Positions 1-14,800 of a stretch of 64,000 nt of DNA are shown here, piece by piece. The position numbers were made by a program, and so were the translations under genes. The stretch is from Lucifuga dentata. Taxonomy: Eukaryota > Chordata > Actinopteri > Ophidiiformes > Bythitidae. The stretch covers positions 1 through 64,000 of the forward strand of contig VXCM01001293.1 in NCBI GenBank assembly GCA_014773175.1, read 5' to 3'. The notes under the pieces are model-generated. The model was not told where the DNA came from. It worked only from the letters and a program-made list of their open reading frames with translations, and searched no databases. Each line of letters opens with the position of its first letter. Positions within the stretch are counted from its first letter, which is position 1.

Positions 1-217
1 TTTTTTTTTTTTTTTTCTGAAAATCAATTAAAATCTCATAAAAATTTAGCTTTGTAATAACATTCCTAATACTACCTTATTACTAATCTATTAAGCATTA
101 ATAAGATTTAATCAAACTATTAGTTACAACTTATAAGTAGTTGCAAGTCAGCTACAGATTGCACAATCAGACACAGGAGGGTTCTCCTAAGAGCTTAAAT
201 GATTCTAAACTTGGTAC
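1..217. other. AT-rich intron sequence of pip5k1b
   Basis: This is intron 3' of the leftmost visible pip5k1b coding exon, opening with a poly-T run at 1-16. No coding signal is seen. The remaining C-terminal pip5k1b exons must lie left of the window. Confidence 0.6.
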
Positions 218-3200
218 CTTGTCCATCCAGACTAGCCAGACTGCGAGCTCCTCCCAGCCTGTCCGTCCTCTCCTTCTCCTCGTTCTTCTCATCTGCCTGC
301 GATGAAAGGATCTCCTGAGAGCACGACTTCAGAGCTGGGATGGAATTGCGAATCCTCTTTGAAGGGGAGAATCGAATGGCTGCAGAGCAGAAGAGTCGGC
401 AGATTAAAGACAAAGAGGAAGATTTGGGGACAGAGAGGGAAGCCAAATGAGACAGAAAAGCAGAGTAGAAATAGGAGGGTGATAATTAGGAGAGACGATT
501 ATTCCAATTGAATCGATGTTCACATATCTGTAAACCTCCAGTGCTGTCTCCTAAATTAGCAGTTAAATAACTAAATTGTTAAAATACATAATGAAGATTA
601 CACAACTGTCCCCTAAACTATCCTCACTGTGTCTCCCAAGCAGAGCATGAAATGAAATCCTTTCCGTTTCATCCTTTCATCTCCCTCTAATGGGACTTGG
701 CAACTGTTAACAATACAGCTAAATCCTTAAATCATTGCCTCAGCCATGCTAATTATCACAGTGTGGGGGGGGTTTCCACATGATTGCATAACAAAGTTAC
801 TTTATTTAACTTTAATAGGACAACTGCTCTATAGTTATCCTATGACTGATCTGGTCATTAACTACAGACACTCCCACGACACTGCGAGTAAGCTTGAACT
901 TTCAGCACGGTTTCATGGTTTTGTGGTAAACCTGACAGAGAATTGATCAATTTGTCACACACTATTAGCTCTACATGTCTAGTTTTGGTGGCATCACAGG
1001 AATCAATGTCATCATTTCTTCCTTAATTTTATTCCCTGGATGTCCACATAATAAACCTCATGATTAGTTAAACATGACCTACATCAAAAAGTAGAAATAG
1101 TAGTAGAAGAACAATTATTAATTGTCTGAATCCAAAAATTAAATCAGGCTCCGAATAATAACAATGGTCTATGTATTTCATCTTTATAACAGGAAGGAAT
1201 CAGGAAGATACTACAGAGAAATAATATTGTAATCTAAGAAACAGAACACTAACTTAATGGTTTGCTAGTGATTCTCAAGCCGTCAGCAGAAAAGCTACAA
1301 GGAGGATGCAAAATTATCAACCTGCCCACTTACGCTGTGTTTTCCTGAAGACCCGAGTGCTCATGAATTTGAGGAAGCGGCTGGCATAGAACCCGGGCCG
1401 GTGCACGGAGATGGAGTCCNAGTGCTCATGAATTTGAGGAAGCGGCTGGCATAGAACCCGGGCCGGTGCACGGAGATGGAGTCCTGAGGACAGACAGAGC
1501 AAAACGCTTTGGCTTTAGCAGGCAGGCACAGGAGATTAAAAAGAATGTGAGCAAATAAATAGCTCATTCATAAAAGCAGCGGTGTCTGATTTGCGTAGGC
1601 GATCAACTTACGCCATCGTACACCAGGGCTTTCCAAGAGTGCTCCAACTTTTTAATGAACCTGGGGAGGAATAAAACAAAAAGCCTTGTCACAAAAGTGT
1701 CCACTTACTGCAACAACTTCCCCTTTATGCCTGATCAAACCTGAGATGCTTCTCTATTTCCCCTCGTTACATTTGGCTCTTAAGGTTTGTCTTTGAGTAA
1801 GGCAAGCTCACAGAAATAATTCAGGTTAAGTGGGAGACAAATCTTCCCACACACACACACCCACTCTGTGTGACTTGACAGTGATATATGCCACCCCTTT
1901 TTTTTTTTTTTTTTTTTCAAGGAGGTTGAAAAGCCCATGAGTCAAAGATTTCCTTCTTACTTTCTCTCATGGCACAAAATCAATGAGGAAATACAATGTG
2001 GTGTCCACCGAAGCAATGTCCAAAAGAGAAAGATTCATTTTAGGAGGTAAAGTAGCTCGTAGCTCCTTCTGGTACTAGGTCATAATTTAACATAGGAGGC
2101 TATTTTGTGAGTTTTCCAGCACGCTCTCTCTCAGTTGTCTCATATTTTATTGGTTGCTGATGAGACATTTCTGTTTTTGAAAGAAGCATTTCCACACAGG
2201 CACCCATGTTTGGCTAAATAGTGTCATAGCACCAAACATTAATAGATAACAGCCATGTAAATGGATATTCCATTCAGTAATCATAAAAAAGGATCAGTAT
2301 TGGAGCTATAAAGTTTTATAAGACAATCTCATTTCAGTACCTGTATGACTGCAGAATATCTATGATACCCAGGAAGATGAGCAGCTTTTCCTCTTTGTGT
2401 GTTTTGGCAGGGATGCCGCCCATCCTGAAACAGAATGGAAACCTAGAGTCAGTAAAATATATGAAATGTTGAATAATAGATTTTACTTACAGCCGACAGT
2501 TTGATTTATCGTAGAAGGAAAACCACTGAAAACCATTTGTGAAGACTCAGTTCCATTTAGGTGTCAGATACAAGGGACCTGGTAACCATAATTAATGTTT
2601 GGCAACTCTGAAATGTGTGATATATGGAATATAGGAAAATTATCTTAATGAAAGTATTGACTTTGGCAACATGGTCAATGTAATGGAAAATATGGCAAAG
2701 ATATCAAACTGTGTTATATGATACAAATTTATAATTGAGTATACTTTTCACCAAGGAAATGTAAATATGATCTGGTCATGTCCTATAATGCAAATCCTCT
2801 GGAATTCACTAACACACACACTGTCTGAAATAACAATAAAACAGTATCTCTTGGATTCAAGATCCCCAAATTATCATCACTAGTTGCAGCTAACTGGAAA
2901 ACTACAACAAACACTAACATCAACGCATGGTTAGATGAATTCCAGAAAATGCTAAGTCAACAGAAAATGTTATGAAGACTAAGTGATACTCCATCAGCTC
3001 TGGAATGAAGTGGTGAGTTTATGGAATCCAAATGTTATGTGTGTCCATGACATTCGTGGGTCTAAATTAAGTCTGTATGTGAATGTGTGTCAGTATGAGA
3101 ATGTGTTTGTGTTTATAGGTAATGTGTGTGTGTAAAGTTACTATAACCCCTCAAGCCGTTTAATATTTTTCTTATGTGGCTGTTTATACAGTCTGTAACA

Positions 3201-5264
3201 TTACTGGTGCTATGCTAAGATATTTTCCTTTCTTTCTCTGTGTATGTATATTCTGTTTCTCTTTTTAATATCCTTTTTATGTTCTCATGTAATCAGATTA
3301 GTACAATGTGAGTAAGTGTCCACAGTATAAATGCCGTGAGGAATATCTGCCTGATGTGCTTCTGTGACTTGCTGTGATGCCTGAGCTGCTGTTCAAACAA
3401 ATGTGACGTGCCTCCGCACTTTTACAAGTGTTTGCAAAAGAGGCTCTTACAATATTTACATACATGTGTATTGCAGTAAATACGCAACACAGCGACTGTG
3501 TTTGTATTTGTGTAGCTATGGTTATATGAGAGCACAATTATATAACCGTTATCGTCGGTGAGAGAAAGACAGTGAAAGATTAGCAGGGATTCAGAGAGCG
3601 TGGATGCCCAAATATGTGTGTATAATGTCTGTTTCCCCCCATCTGAGCCCACTCACGTGTCGTCTGTGGTGAGGGCTTCGGCAGCTTTACCATCTCCCTG
3701 GATAGACTCCATGGCGGTGGAGTAGAGGACCCTCTGACCCACAGGTCTCCTCCCGTCACCCGCCGCCTGGCCCGGCTCCCCTCCTTCTCTCTGGTTGTGG
3801 TCCAGGACATGCACCCCCAGCAGCAGGCTGTAATCCATGATCTTAAAGCTCTCCAGCACCTACAGGAAGTTACACATGCATATCATGGATCTGTAAGGAT
3901 TCACCCAAGGACTCAATAAACCCTTTAGCTTATAAAATGCCAATAGTGACAATGGCCATTGGCAATTTTCCCAAAAGCCAAACTGACATCTGCAAAGTAT
4001 TTGTTGGATGACAGTTTTCAGAAGCTGGCAAGGGATCTCGACCTTTGTCTCTGCATGGATGACGACTACTGGTTCAGACCATGTAAGCAGAATTCAAAAC
4101 CCCCCTCTACCACTCAACATCCTTTTCCCTGAAGGAAAAATATCCCGCTACAATAACCCCGACATTCAGACAGACAACTTTTGGTTGTCTAAATTTGTAT
4201 CTAAAGTTTTTGACCTGAATTTATGTAACATCGAGCTACAGGCCTCGCATTGTGGATATTAGACAATCAGTATTCAGCTGTTCAACTGTTCTTATATCAC
4301 CACAACCAGCAGATTAATTTTCTGTTAGTCTACAATCATTTCAGAACTAACTCATTTACATTGAAGTGTTTTTTTTTTTTTTTTTTAAAATGAGATCACT
4401 ATAAAATTTAAATTTTTATGAGAAAAAGTATGAGTCCAACGCTTTCATGTCACAAACTAAAACTTTCTTGATTTTAATAAGAGGAAAAGGTCAGCTTCAT
4501 ATTTGCACCAGAGAGCTGTTTGAAGAGTGAATACTGAAGCCATTCTTCTCCTCTGACACGCTCCACCGCCAGACTTATTGCTTTACCTTTAGCTCCTCTA
4601 CGGTAAATACAGCAACATTATGAAATGTTTGGGAAAAACACACTTTTTCTACCAAAACACTTTGATTACCCAAAAGGCTTCAATGCTTCAAAGACCAGAA
4701 AGTTAAAGGAAATCTCCCTGTAAACCAGTCTGGAGCTAAATAAACAAGGTGTTTCTCCACAGTGAGCCACAGTGTTACACATTGACCCGCCTGAGGAGCC
4801 TTTAGCCCAGTTTCCCAGAGTCTCTCCGACTTCATGTCTCCTCCTTGCTCACACTGAAAGAGTGAGCGAGGGTGTCAGAGCGAGGAGTGTTTTTAAAGGT
4901 GGGAACGGATGCGGGAACAGGGTCAGGGTCAGACAGGTACTCAGGTTTGTTCTGTGTGGTATTTATTCGGACTGAAAAAATGTTATCTGTTTCTTCAGAG
5001 GAGTGAGGTTTTTATTCACAGGTATGTGTGACTCATATGAAAGAATTTACAGCAGGGTTAGGTTATGGCGGCAATGTAGAGGAGACAGAGAGCAAGATTT
5101 ACCAGAAAGAGAGACATTTACTTCCACCAACCAATTTTTTGATGTAATCCATATGCTTAAATTCACTAACTTCCTTCAACAACATCCAGTTCTCATCAAA
5201 TTCTCTGTCAGCCAGCTTCTTCTGCCAGACTGCACATAAGCCTGCATCTGTCTGGAGAGCTGCA

Positions 5265-5306
<42 letters not shown>

Positions 5307-8300
5307 AGGTGGGTGGGTGCTTGGCAAAAGTACAGAAATGAGGAAGCTAAACAGTTAAGGAGTCTGTCCTTATCCTTTTGAGAAATTGCCCAACAAAACA
5401 CAGTGACTAACACTGCTGGAATGTTTCCCATCATTCTCACTTACACGCCAGAAAATGCGAATGGATTGACGCGATAAAAAAAAAAAAAANAAAAAAAAAA
5501 AAAATCAGCATTGCACTCATATCATCAGACGAAGCCTTGACCCCAGAATCCATAGAAAGCTGTTTCTGTGAAGAATGTGAGACCAACAGTGTTATGAAAT
5601 GAGCATGATGAAGAGATGACCTACAATTTTCTGTTGTCTGTCGAGATAACTCATTTGCAATGCGTTGCAAAACAGACACAAGTGTTTTCCTTGAAAATCC
5701 TTTTTTTTTTATGTTTTGCATTTACAGTAGATTCTGCTGATGTATAAACTGAGAGTCTCACAGTGTCGTATTTGCACATGCGCGCACACAGACTAACACA
5801 AAATAGACTTAATGAGCAACTCAGACATTGGGGCTTTTGTTTAAGCTCTGCCTTTTCTATATCAGCGATTTGCATCCCCTCAGTCTAACTCCTCCAGCCT
5901 GTTCAAACAGCATTTTGAATAGAGCCACACACACCAGGCTGCCTACAGAAGGCCATTACTGGGTGTACTGGTCCCAGTAAACAAACTATCACAGAAGGAA
6001 AAGGGCAGCCTTTCTCTGGCTGTTGATACAATGATGGATTCTTACATTCTGAGAAATATCTGATTGATTCACTTAAATACAGAATATTCTAAATCCAGAA
6101 AAATGTTGGCCACACAGCAAGCAAAAATAACTGTGGGTAAGTTTGTGTTCAGCAGTGGAATAAGACGATGATCCTCAGACACGCGACAGCCAAATGTATA
6201 TGTGACAGTTAAAGTCGGGTGTTTCTCACCTGACTTCTGCTCTCTCATTTCAAACACACACAGTAGTCACAGAGAAACAATGCAACAGGTAATTACAAGA
6301 GCAGGTATGACAGAAGATGAATGTGTGCCGACGAGACTACGTTAAAGTCAAGACAGAGAAAGAGAGAGGGACAGAGGATATAATAATTTGCTGATGTAGT
6401 GTGTATTACTGACTGGAGGAGGTGGATAATGTATTTTTTAGAGTTGTGTTAGAGGTGTGTGTGTGTGTGTATGAGGAATGAAATAAGTAACTGGAAATTC
6501 TGATCCTAACAAATCTCTGAATTCTCTTCTTAGCATAGCCCCCACCATCTCACCATCTACTCCATCTCCGCTGCCGGCCAGCGTGTTCCACTGTGTATGC
6601 GTGTTTGTGTGTGTGTGTGTGTGTGTGAGACGCTAATACACTGTTAGCTTTTGAAGGTCGAGTCTGTCTGCTGAGAAGACAGAACACAGAGTCACTTCAT
6701 TGCTGTTTGGCTCTGGTGAAGCACGGATCCTGGCTATGTGCTGACTCATGTTACACTCACATTCTTCAGCAAACATCCTTATTACTGCTGGGACAATCTA
6801 TCCATCCATCAATAAACAGCGTCCAGCCTGCTTCCAGTGACATAACATATTAAAGGACCATTCCATCCATTTTGCAAGTTTGAGCTTAATGTTCAATTTT
6901 CATACATGTAAGGTTACTGACAATCACTTCCCAAAGCATACTACTGGAACACTGAGCTAAAAAAAAAAAAAAAAAAANAAAAAAAAAAAAAAAAAAATTT
7001 CCTACCTTCCAGACTGCCATTGGTTTCAGTTCATTCATGGATGGATGGATGGATGGATGGATATTAAAATCAACTTGCTGATACTTCAAACGTTCTTGGG
7101 ATAGGTAATCCATTATCGTGAACAAGCCGTGTATTCAGGGTTTTTTTTAGAAGTTATGTAATTTTAGCATTTAAACTCTATAAAAAACACGGAGTGAGTG
7201 TATGTCTCCACCAGGGAATACAGTCCCAAAAGATCTGCGTTTATCAAAACATTTAAACGACCGTGACTTCATAAGGCTTCATAGCTATTAGCAGGTGAAA
7301 CATCGATTTTTAAGGTGGGTATATTGCTCGAATATTTGACTTTGAAAGATTAAGACATTTTGCAAAAGCTGAAATACAGTTTTATCCTTTGTGGTGGTGG
7401 TATGGTCCTTTAACTCAACCACCTCTGAGTAAACCACAATTCATGACCACATCCAAGAAAAAAATGTCAAAATAAGAGATTTTGCAGGAGTTGAACCCTA
7501 AACCTCTGGCACCCAAAGCAAAAATCACACCTCTAGATCAACAAGCCATGCTTAAGTTTACAGTATGAACGAATAGTAACCGAAGTAACGTAGAATGGAA
7601 ACATATAATGTGCACATGGGAGTATTTAATCTTAATTAAAAGGGAACACCATTTTATTTATAAATAATATGCCAAAATAAGAGAATCTCCATAGTTTCCA
7701 TTGTTTTGACTTTGCAAAAAATTTCCAGGGTCACCTGGCGTACCACCAGGGGTGCTACCATCAGTTTGTACATATACCACAGTTTGAGTACCACTCTATT
7801 AGACAATCATTTTGTGACGTGTCTTTAAATAGCCACATAATCACTTTCAGTTTTCCTCTTCCTCTGCCCCTTTTAGAGAAATTACAAAATAAAACTCATC
7901 AGTGTCCAAGAATCACTTGTTTTCTTTTCTATCTTTACTATGGACTGTAGAAGCAGCTTGTCATTAACATATGTTTGGAATGCTAATTTCCCTAGAATAA
8001 CTTCCCATCTACATACTGCAGAGCTGTTATTCGGGGACAAATCCAAGTCATGTCCTAAGTAAAACTTAAATTTAGTGAGCGCATTCATCATACAGTGAAG
8101 TTTATACAAATTTTAGCCGTGAGTGTGAACAAAGGAGTCACATGACCAAAGGTGTGAACAACTCTTAGAGGATAAATGCTGCTTTACTGACCACCACTGG
8201 CTCATAAATGAAGAAGCTACATGGATGAGTGGAAAAATGTCTTCCAGACCAAAAAAAAAAAGGTCCAGCTGCCTTGAATTGCTTCTGCTAGCTAGATTTT

Positions 8301-10532
8301 AGGCTGGTAATAATGTTTTGTGGTAATAATGCGGTGAAGTGGATGCTGTTGGGGGACCCGCTGCAGCCTCGTTGTCCTTCTGCAGCTGATTGACTGAGTG
8401 AGAGAAGCCATTGTTGTCTCTGCATCACATGGCTGAGGATACAGTACATGCTTGTTTGCGATTGGTCACGCTGGCCCTTACGCAACACATAGTTTTCCAC
8501 CTACCAATTGTGCATGCCTGAGTAATCTGAATCTATTTATTTCTGTGCTTGTTTGTATGTGAAAATTATAGGAGTCTTGTTTCAGGAATATTCAACCTGA
8601 GCTATAAAAAGTATCTTGATGTAATTCGGGGTAGGTTGTCCTAATGATGGCGAGCTCGCTGTCATGCTGTGAACAAAACAGCTTGATGTCATCAACGCCA
8701 TCATGCTACACACTCTCTGTAATCCAATAGGGACGTGATGCTCTTCTCTGTTACAAATCATACACATAGAGCAGAACAGAACACACACATACTTGCTCTA
8801 TAATGATCTCTGTCCCTCCGTACAGTAAAACTCTACATGCATTATTAATGTATCCTGTTGTTTTAGCATTTTGAGAGTACCAGGGGATCAGAATGACTTA
8901 AAAGGAAGGGAGAGAGTGCAACCTGCATTTCGACACGTGTCCCACATAGAAGTGATACATCATTCCCTAAACTCCTTTGCTCCCCCTCCTCATCCTCTCA
9001 TCACTTTGCTCTCTGCTCTATCTCACCTCTGACCTCCCATATTCCTACAAAACAGAATTCACTCAAATCTGTGGAAAAATGCCTCAAAACGCTGCTCCTC
9101 CATTCTCTCCTCCATAGTTACCCCTCTTTCCACCTCCTCACTCCCTCTACCTCTCTCAGGCGTTGCCCCTCCTCTGTCTTTCGGTCCTGCAGCTTCTCCC
9201 TGGGGTGAAGGGGTTAGCTGCTTACTCATAGAAATGGACAGAGATTCTGCTTAGAGGGCATTTTGTTTCCCGCTCAGGAGGTGAGAGCAGGAAGCCATGA
9301 CAATAACAAAGAGCTCATAGTGTCCAACAGCTGCTGCTCAACACTCTCCTATACCCAAACATACTGTATGTACATACACACACTACTGTTCAAAAATTTG
9401 GAAACACCTAGAAATGTTCATGTTTTAGATATAAAGTGATCATACTTTTATTCATCAAGCTGGTATTTAAATCAATTTAATGCTATAAAGTATCAATTTC
9501 TATCAAAAACATGAACATTTCTGGGTGATCCCAAACTTTTGAATACTGGTGTACCTATGTACAAAGCACATTTCTGGAGTGTGCGTCTGAGATATGTGTG
9601 GTTAAGGGTGTAAATGTGTGCTGCCAGTTTAAACATTAAAGGAGAACTGTCTTTGCAAGAAAGGAAGATGTAATTCTGACTGCAATCTGCTTAACAAACA
9701 CATTAAAAAGAAAAGAAGAACTTAAGCAGCTACAAGTCAGCATAATGCTTAATGGTGACGAAAGAGGAAAAAACCAAAGGAAATCACTTTGTCTTCCTGT
9801 GAATTTTTGAGGGTAAAATTACAGTAACCCACCATCACATAAGAGCCAAGTTCTCCTAAATGCTGAAAAACAAGTGACCAGAATTAACCAAAGATCATTC
9901 AGCACAACTGGAGAGAAAGTTAAAAACAGACGGGTATGCTGACACTTCAAAAATGCTTACATACATTTCCTGAAAAGACATCAAATTTTCCCAGAATTGC
10001 AAACACAAAAAAAAACAAAAACTGACAGTGAATACACCTCAGGCGGTTACTGTAAGAAGAATAAAAAAATAAAAATAAATGATGAAGGGCAGAGGAAAGA
10101 AGAGAAGAGAAGAGAAAAGAAGAGAAGAGAAGAGAAGAGAAGAGAAGAGAAGAGAAGAGAAGAGAAGAGAAGCTAATTGAGTCTAACCAGTTTTCCCAAA
10201 TATGATTCACCATGAAAACAAACACACACAAACACACACACAAAGAGGCCTAAATTTACCCGCAGCATCAAGCTGTTCATTTCAGCTAACTCCTTTCCAT
10301 GTGCCATCAATCAGCTTCTCTATAAAACATCTAGCTTCTTCTATTCCCACACACCAAAACTGAAACAATTAAACTGAGGCTGAGATAATGAAGTCATTAC
10401 ATCGTTAGCTGAATGGCAACATGCAGGGTTGCCAGGTCTGGCAGGTTTTTTTAGGGCCCAGCAGGAACTGTGGTAGGAAGACTTTCTTCCTGGTCTGCAA
10501 GCTTAATCTCTGCTGACCCACACACACACATA

Positions 10533-10576
<44 letters not shown>

Positions 10577-11824
10577 TATCCTGGTCAGATACCAATTGGA
10601 TGTGAAAGTGTGGGACCAGTGTAATAACTTTGGGTGTGGTTTTTTTGTTTTTTTTTTCGTGTGTGTGTGTGTGTGTGTGTGTGTGTTGTGCAGCTACTGT
10701 ATGTCAAGCAGAACAAATAGTCTTGCAACACAAAGGGCTCAGGTATGAAGTATTCCACTGGCCTGCCATTAAACCACCATGAGTCACACTGCCATCACAC
10801 ATATAGCTAGAACACAAGACCATTCACCTTGTCCAATGTAAAAAGTTGTCCAAACCAAAATATCTTATTTGACTCAGAGGACAAGTCATCTGATAAAAAT
10901 CTGGCTAAAGCAAAGCAGTTATATCTTTTCCTTTCGAGGCTTTTTCCTCGTCTATGGTTCACATTAATGTCAGCAATTCAGAAAATTCACATGATCTTTT
11001 GGTTTCTGGCATCTAAGCTGCACTCACAAACACTGAATCCTATGTTACTGTCAGAGTGAAAATAACAATGGACCAAATAGATATGCAATACTGAAGTCTC
11101 TGTACTATTTCAGGTAATTAGGTTTGTCTGTTTTCATGCTCTTAGTAAAAGCAGTGAAGCGTTCTCCCTCCACGAGCCAATCGTCTGGTCTCTATGCTGA
11201 AATAGAGAGGAATGCGAGCCTCAGATTGAAGGCCTATCTTTGGGTCGAGCTCCGAGTCTCTCATGCTACCAGGATCATGTCTTGATCACGTTCAGTATTT
11301 GGAGAGCTGTCATGTTCTGAAACACAGCAGCGCAGAGACAGGAGAACAGAGCAGAGGGTGGTGAGGATCTACAAACTGAACGCATAGTGAAAACACACTG
11401 CAGATGGAGTGCTCTTTTTCAAAGCATTCTGTCTGATCTGAGATGCACACACAATCTTCTGCACTAATACACAATGTGGTAAACATAAAGCTGCATGTGT
11501 GTTTGCTTTTAAGCTTCCCTAAATGGTTACATTAAAGCAAATTAGGCAGCTACTGTATATTCCTTCATTTCTGCAAATTTCAGAGCCAGTGCAATCTGGT
11601 CTGACCTGGTATGTCATATGACCATGTCCATGTAGGCATTGCTGCACATTTATATTTTAAATAACATACGGAAAGAATCAAACAGGGGAATTTGACAGAG
11701 AACTGCTGTGTGGTGAAAAGGGTAATGTCTAATCTGATAATGTTTATCTGGTCACCTGATCCGAAGACATTGAGGCTTCCTTGGTTATTTGTACCTCTGT
11801 TAAGAAAGTTATTTTTTCCTCCCA

Positions 11825-11879
<55 letters not shown>

Positions 11880-14800
11880 GTCTGTCTCTGTCTGTCTGCT
11901 TGTTGTTCAGCAAGATATCACAAGACTTAATGGTAGAGAGGCTGGACTTGGTTGGAGGAAGAATTGATTATTCTGTGGCAGATGCAGATCAAGATCCAGA
12001 AATTTTTGTTGTTATCTTTACAAGATGGGACATTTGTCAACATTGTTGCCTATTTCACACAAACCTGAGACACCAATCTTAAAAACTTCAGACGTGTATC
12101 CTATTATGGACTATCAACAGTTTCAATTTAGGCCTGATCTGGATATTGGTGTGGATGTAGTGGATTAAAATATAGACACAGTTTATGACATTCCTGTACA
12201 TTAACAAATAAACATGCAACTACCATGATGCTGATTCAGCAATATGAAATGGTTTTGATATTTCATCAGTTACGGATATAGATCTAGTTTTAAGGTAATG
12301 ACAGTAAAAGTCTGGCTAAATAGGCATAAAAGCTCTGCACCTACCCGACAGTCTCTCTGCAGGGTTTTCATCAGGTTGTTATAAGTCTCTGCATCAAAGT
12401 ACAGGCCTTCTTCATGCATATCCTGGAAGTCCAGATCTTTGTAAGTAGGACATGACTTCTCTCTCTCTTTCCTGGATGCTCGCCTCTTGTATGTGGATCC
12501 CTTCAAGTCGTATTTATAGTGCATCTTGACCGAGCGGGGCAGCACATTGTTCATCACGACCAGTCGAATGTTGATGCCTCCAGACTGGATGCAGTACAGG
12601 CCGTAAAATTTGGGAAGCAGCGTGCGAGGGTTCTGGTTCAGGTTCTGTGGGATGAATGAAAGCATGAGTCACACTGGGGTCAAAATGCACAGAATCATTA
12701 CAAGTGTCAAAGTTCATCTAAGTTACAATTATGAAAGTTACATTATGTCTTCATCCCTTCAGGTATTAGCCAGGTCTTAGAGGCTGTATTAAGCAATTAT
12801 AAGTGTCTCACCATGTAGTATCCAGGCAGTAATCTCTGCAGAAACTTGGCCTCTTTGTGCTGGACGGTTTTAATGATGAACTCGTCATCACTGGTTAAGT
12901 AGAAGAGAGAGCCGCTGGCCCCTGGATTAACCAGCTCGATCAGAGGCTCATTAACCAGCGAGTACTGGGGGAGTAAAACCATAAAACCAACAACTTCAAC
13001 AAACAACTTCACCATTACACTAATAATAAGAAACAGAGGTCAGGCCACATGTATCCAAATATACAAACCTATAAAGCCCTAACATGCAGAAAGAAATTGA
13101 AAACACAACTTTTGATAGAGTTTATATGGAAACATAATAAAACAAACAGCACAGACATCTGTTCTTTATGCTGAAAACAGTAGAATGAAAGTCTGGGTGG
13201 TCTGATATACAAGCATCAGGTTTCTATTCAGACACTTCTCTGTTTTAGTGATTCATACATGGAATCAGGTCACCATCTCGATTAGTTTCAAACCCAGACC
13301 TGGATCACATTCACGTAAAGTTATCTGTCTATCTACAGATGTTTTCAAGCCTGGCTTCAAACAAATGCGCAAACAAGCTGCAGTAACTAAAGGGACAGAA
13401 ACATAATCTCTTGTCAACAGATCAAAAATAAATGAGGAGCAGCAACATGTTCAGAGGATTCAAACACTGGAGGCATCTGCTGCTCTAGCTGATGGCTGCA
13501 GTCATGTTGAGTTGCCAGCACAAATACATCTGCAGGTTATTGCATTTGCATTCAGGAACGCTGCATAATTGTGTGTGAGTGTGTGTGTGTGTGTGTGTTG
13601 TTTTAATTAGTCTCTGCTGTGGCCTCTGAATGAATTCATCATCACTTCAAGGACATTAACCATGAACACATCCCCTAAGCTGCAGTGTCTCATGTCATCC
13701 TTCCTCTGCTGCATTCAAGTTACATTTTATCTCTACCACAGTCTTTGTCTTTATTTGTGCTTAAAAAAAAGATTGGCATGAAAAAACAAAAATGCAGCTG
13801 GTGGTGGTCAAACAGCTCAGAGGCAGATGGTAACATGAAAAACAGCGTTGTAACATGTTACAGCCCTTCACTGTGGGCGGATTCATGAAACACAGCGCCA
13901 GATTTAACATGTCAATCAGGGTACATGGCATCATGCAGCCACGTTCCTCATTCACGTTACCAGCATCTTTTAGTGTTTGCCTTGAAAGAGGCGTTACTAT
14001 GATATTTCCTTATCTACATGTCAGATTGATTGATCTACATGTCAGATTGATGTGATTCATAAACTCATCATCACGCAAAAATTAAGACCTGTTTCAGTCT
14101 GGTGGTAAAGATGTATTTGTAAATAGGTATGAAATCAGGATGATGTGTTCGTGATCACTAAATTTGTTATTTAAGCCCAGTTGATCAGATAGTGTATTTA
14201 AATGGAAAGTTTTGATCTGATCTTGCACACATTCTAGTGGCACTGTGCCTCTTCCTCAAGCCTCATCCATTCTCTGTGTATGTGTCTCTCTCACACAAGA
14301 CACACACACCACACCCACTTTCCATGGGCTGGACTTCCTAGTGTGTGGATCTAATCTATTTTAGTCATCCATCCATTCGTGTCAATCTGTTAAAATGTGG
14401 AGCTCAAAAGCAGAGAGGTTAGGTTAGGTTTCCTTTGCTGATTTAACATGTCAGTTTCACTCTGATACCAGATGAATCAGTATAAAATGCAGTTCTTCAA
14501 TATGAAGCTGCTCATTAACGTGCCAATCTTCATTGGTTTTTACTGTGATACACCTTGTAGTAATGCTCCATTAATGGGACACCAGTGAGCTGATTAATGT
14601 AAGGGAGGTTTTATGAATCAGCTTTAATTATTGCTGTGTTATTTAGTGTGTTGCTGTGAAGTTTTTGTAGATTTTTTATGAATTCCACCCCGTATCTTTT
14701 TGTGTCTCTGATTCTGCTGGAAATCACAGAACCATCTGCTGAATGAAATCAAACCAGTTAAATCCCTCATAATGAAGCCATGCTTGGTTTGCTCCTTCAT

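Larger units (their letters stand above)
3860..12344. other. Large pip5k1b intron rich in repeats
   Basis: An 8.5-kb intron. Notable contents: poly-T near 4367-4386; GT tract 5264-5300; poly-A with N at 5490; GT tract 6603-6626; an inverted-repeat element 6850-7413 that contains a poly-A/N gap and ATGG repeats; a fold-back element 9381-9551; an AGAAG/AGAGA array 10095-10172; CA tract 10525-10574 and GT tract 10660-10685; and a TCTG array 11826-11898. The remaining sequence shows no coding exon that I can support. Confidence 0.6.

Noticed and set aside
195..446. An 83-residue minus-strand frame as a separate small gene
   Set aside because: Its middle is the pip5k1b exon 379-218; the ends extend past clear splice sites into intron.
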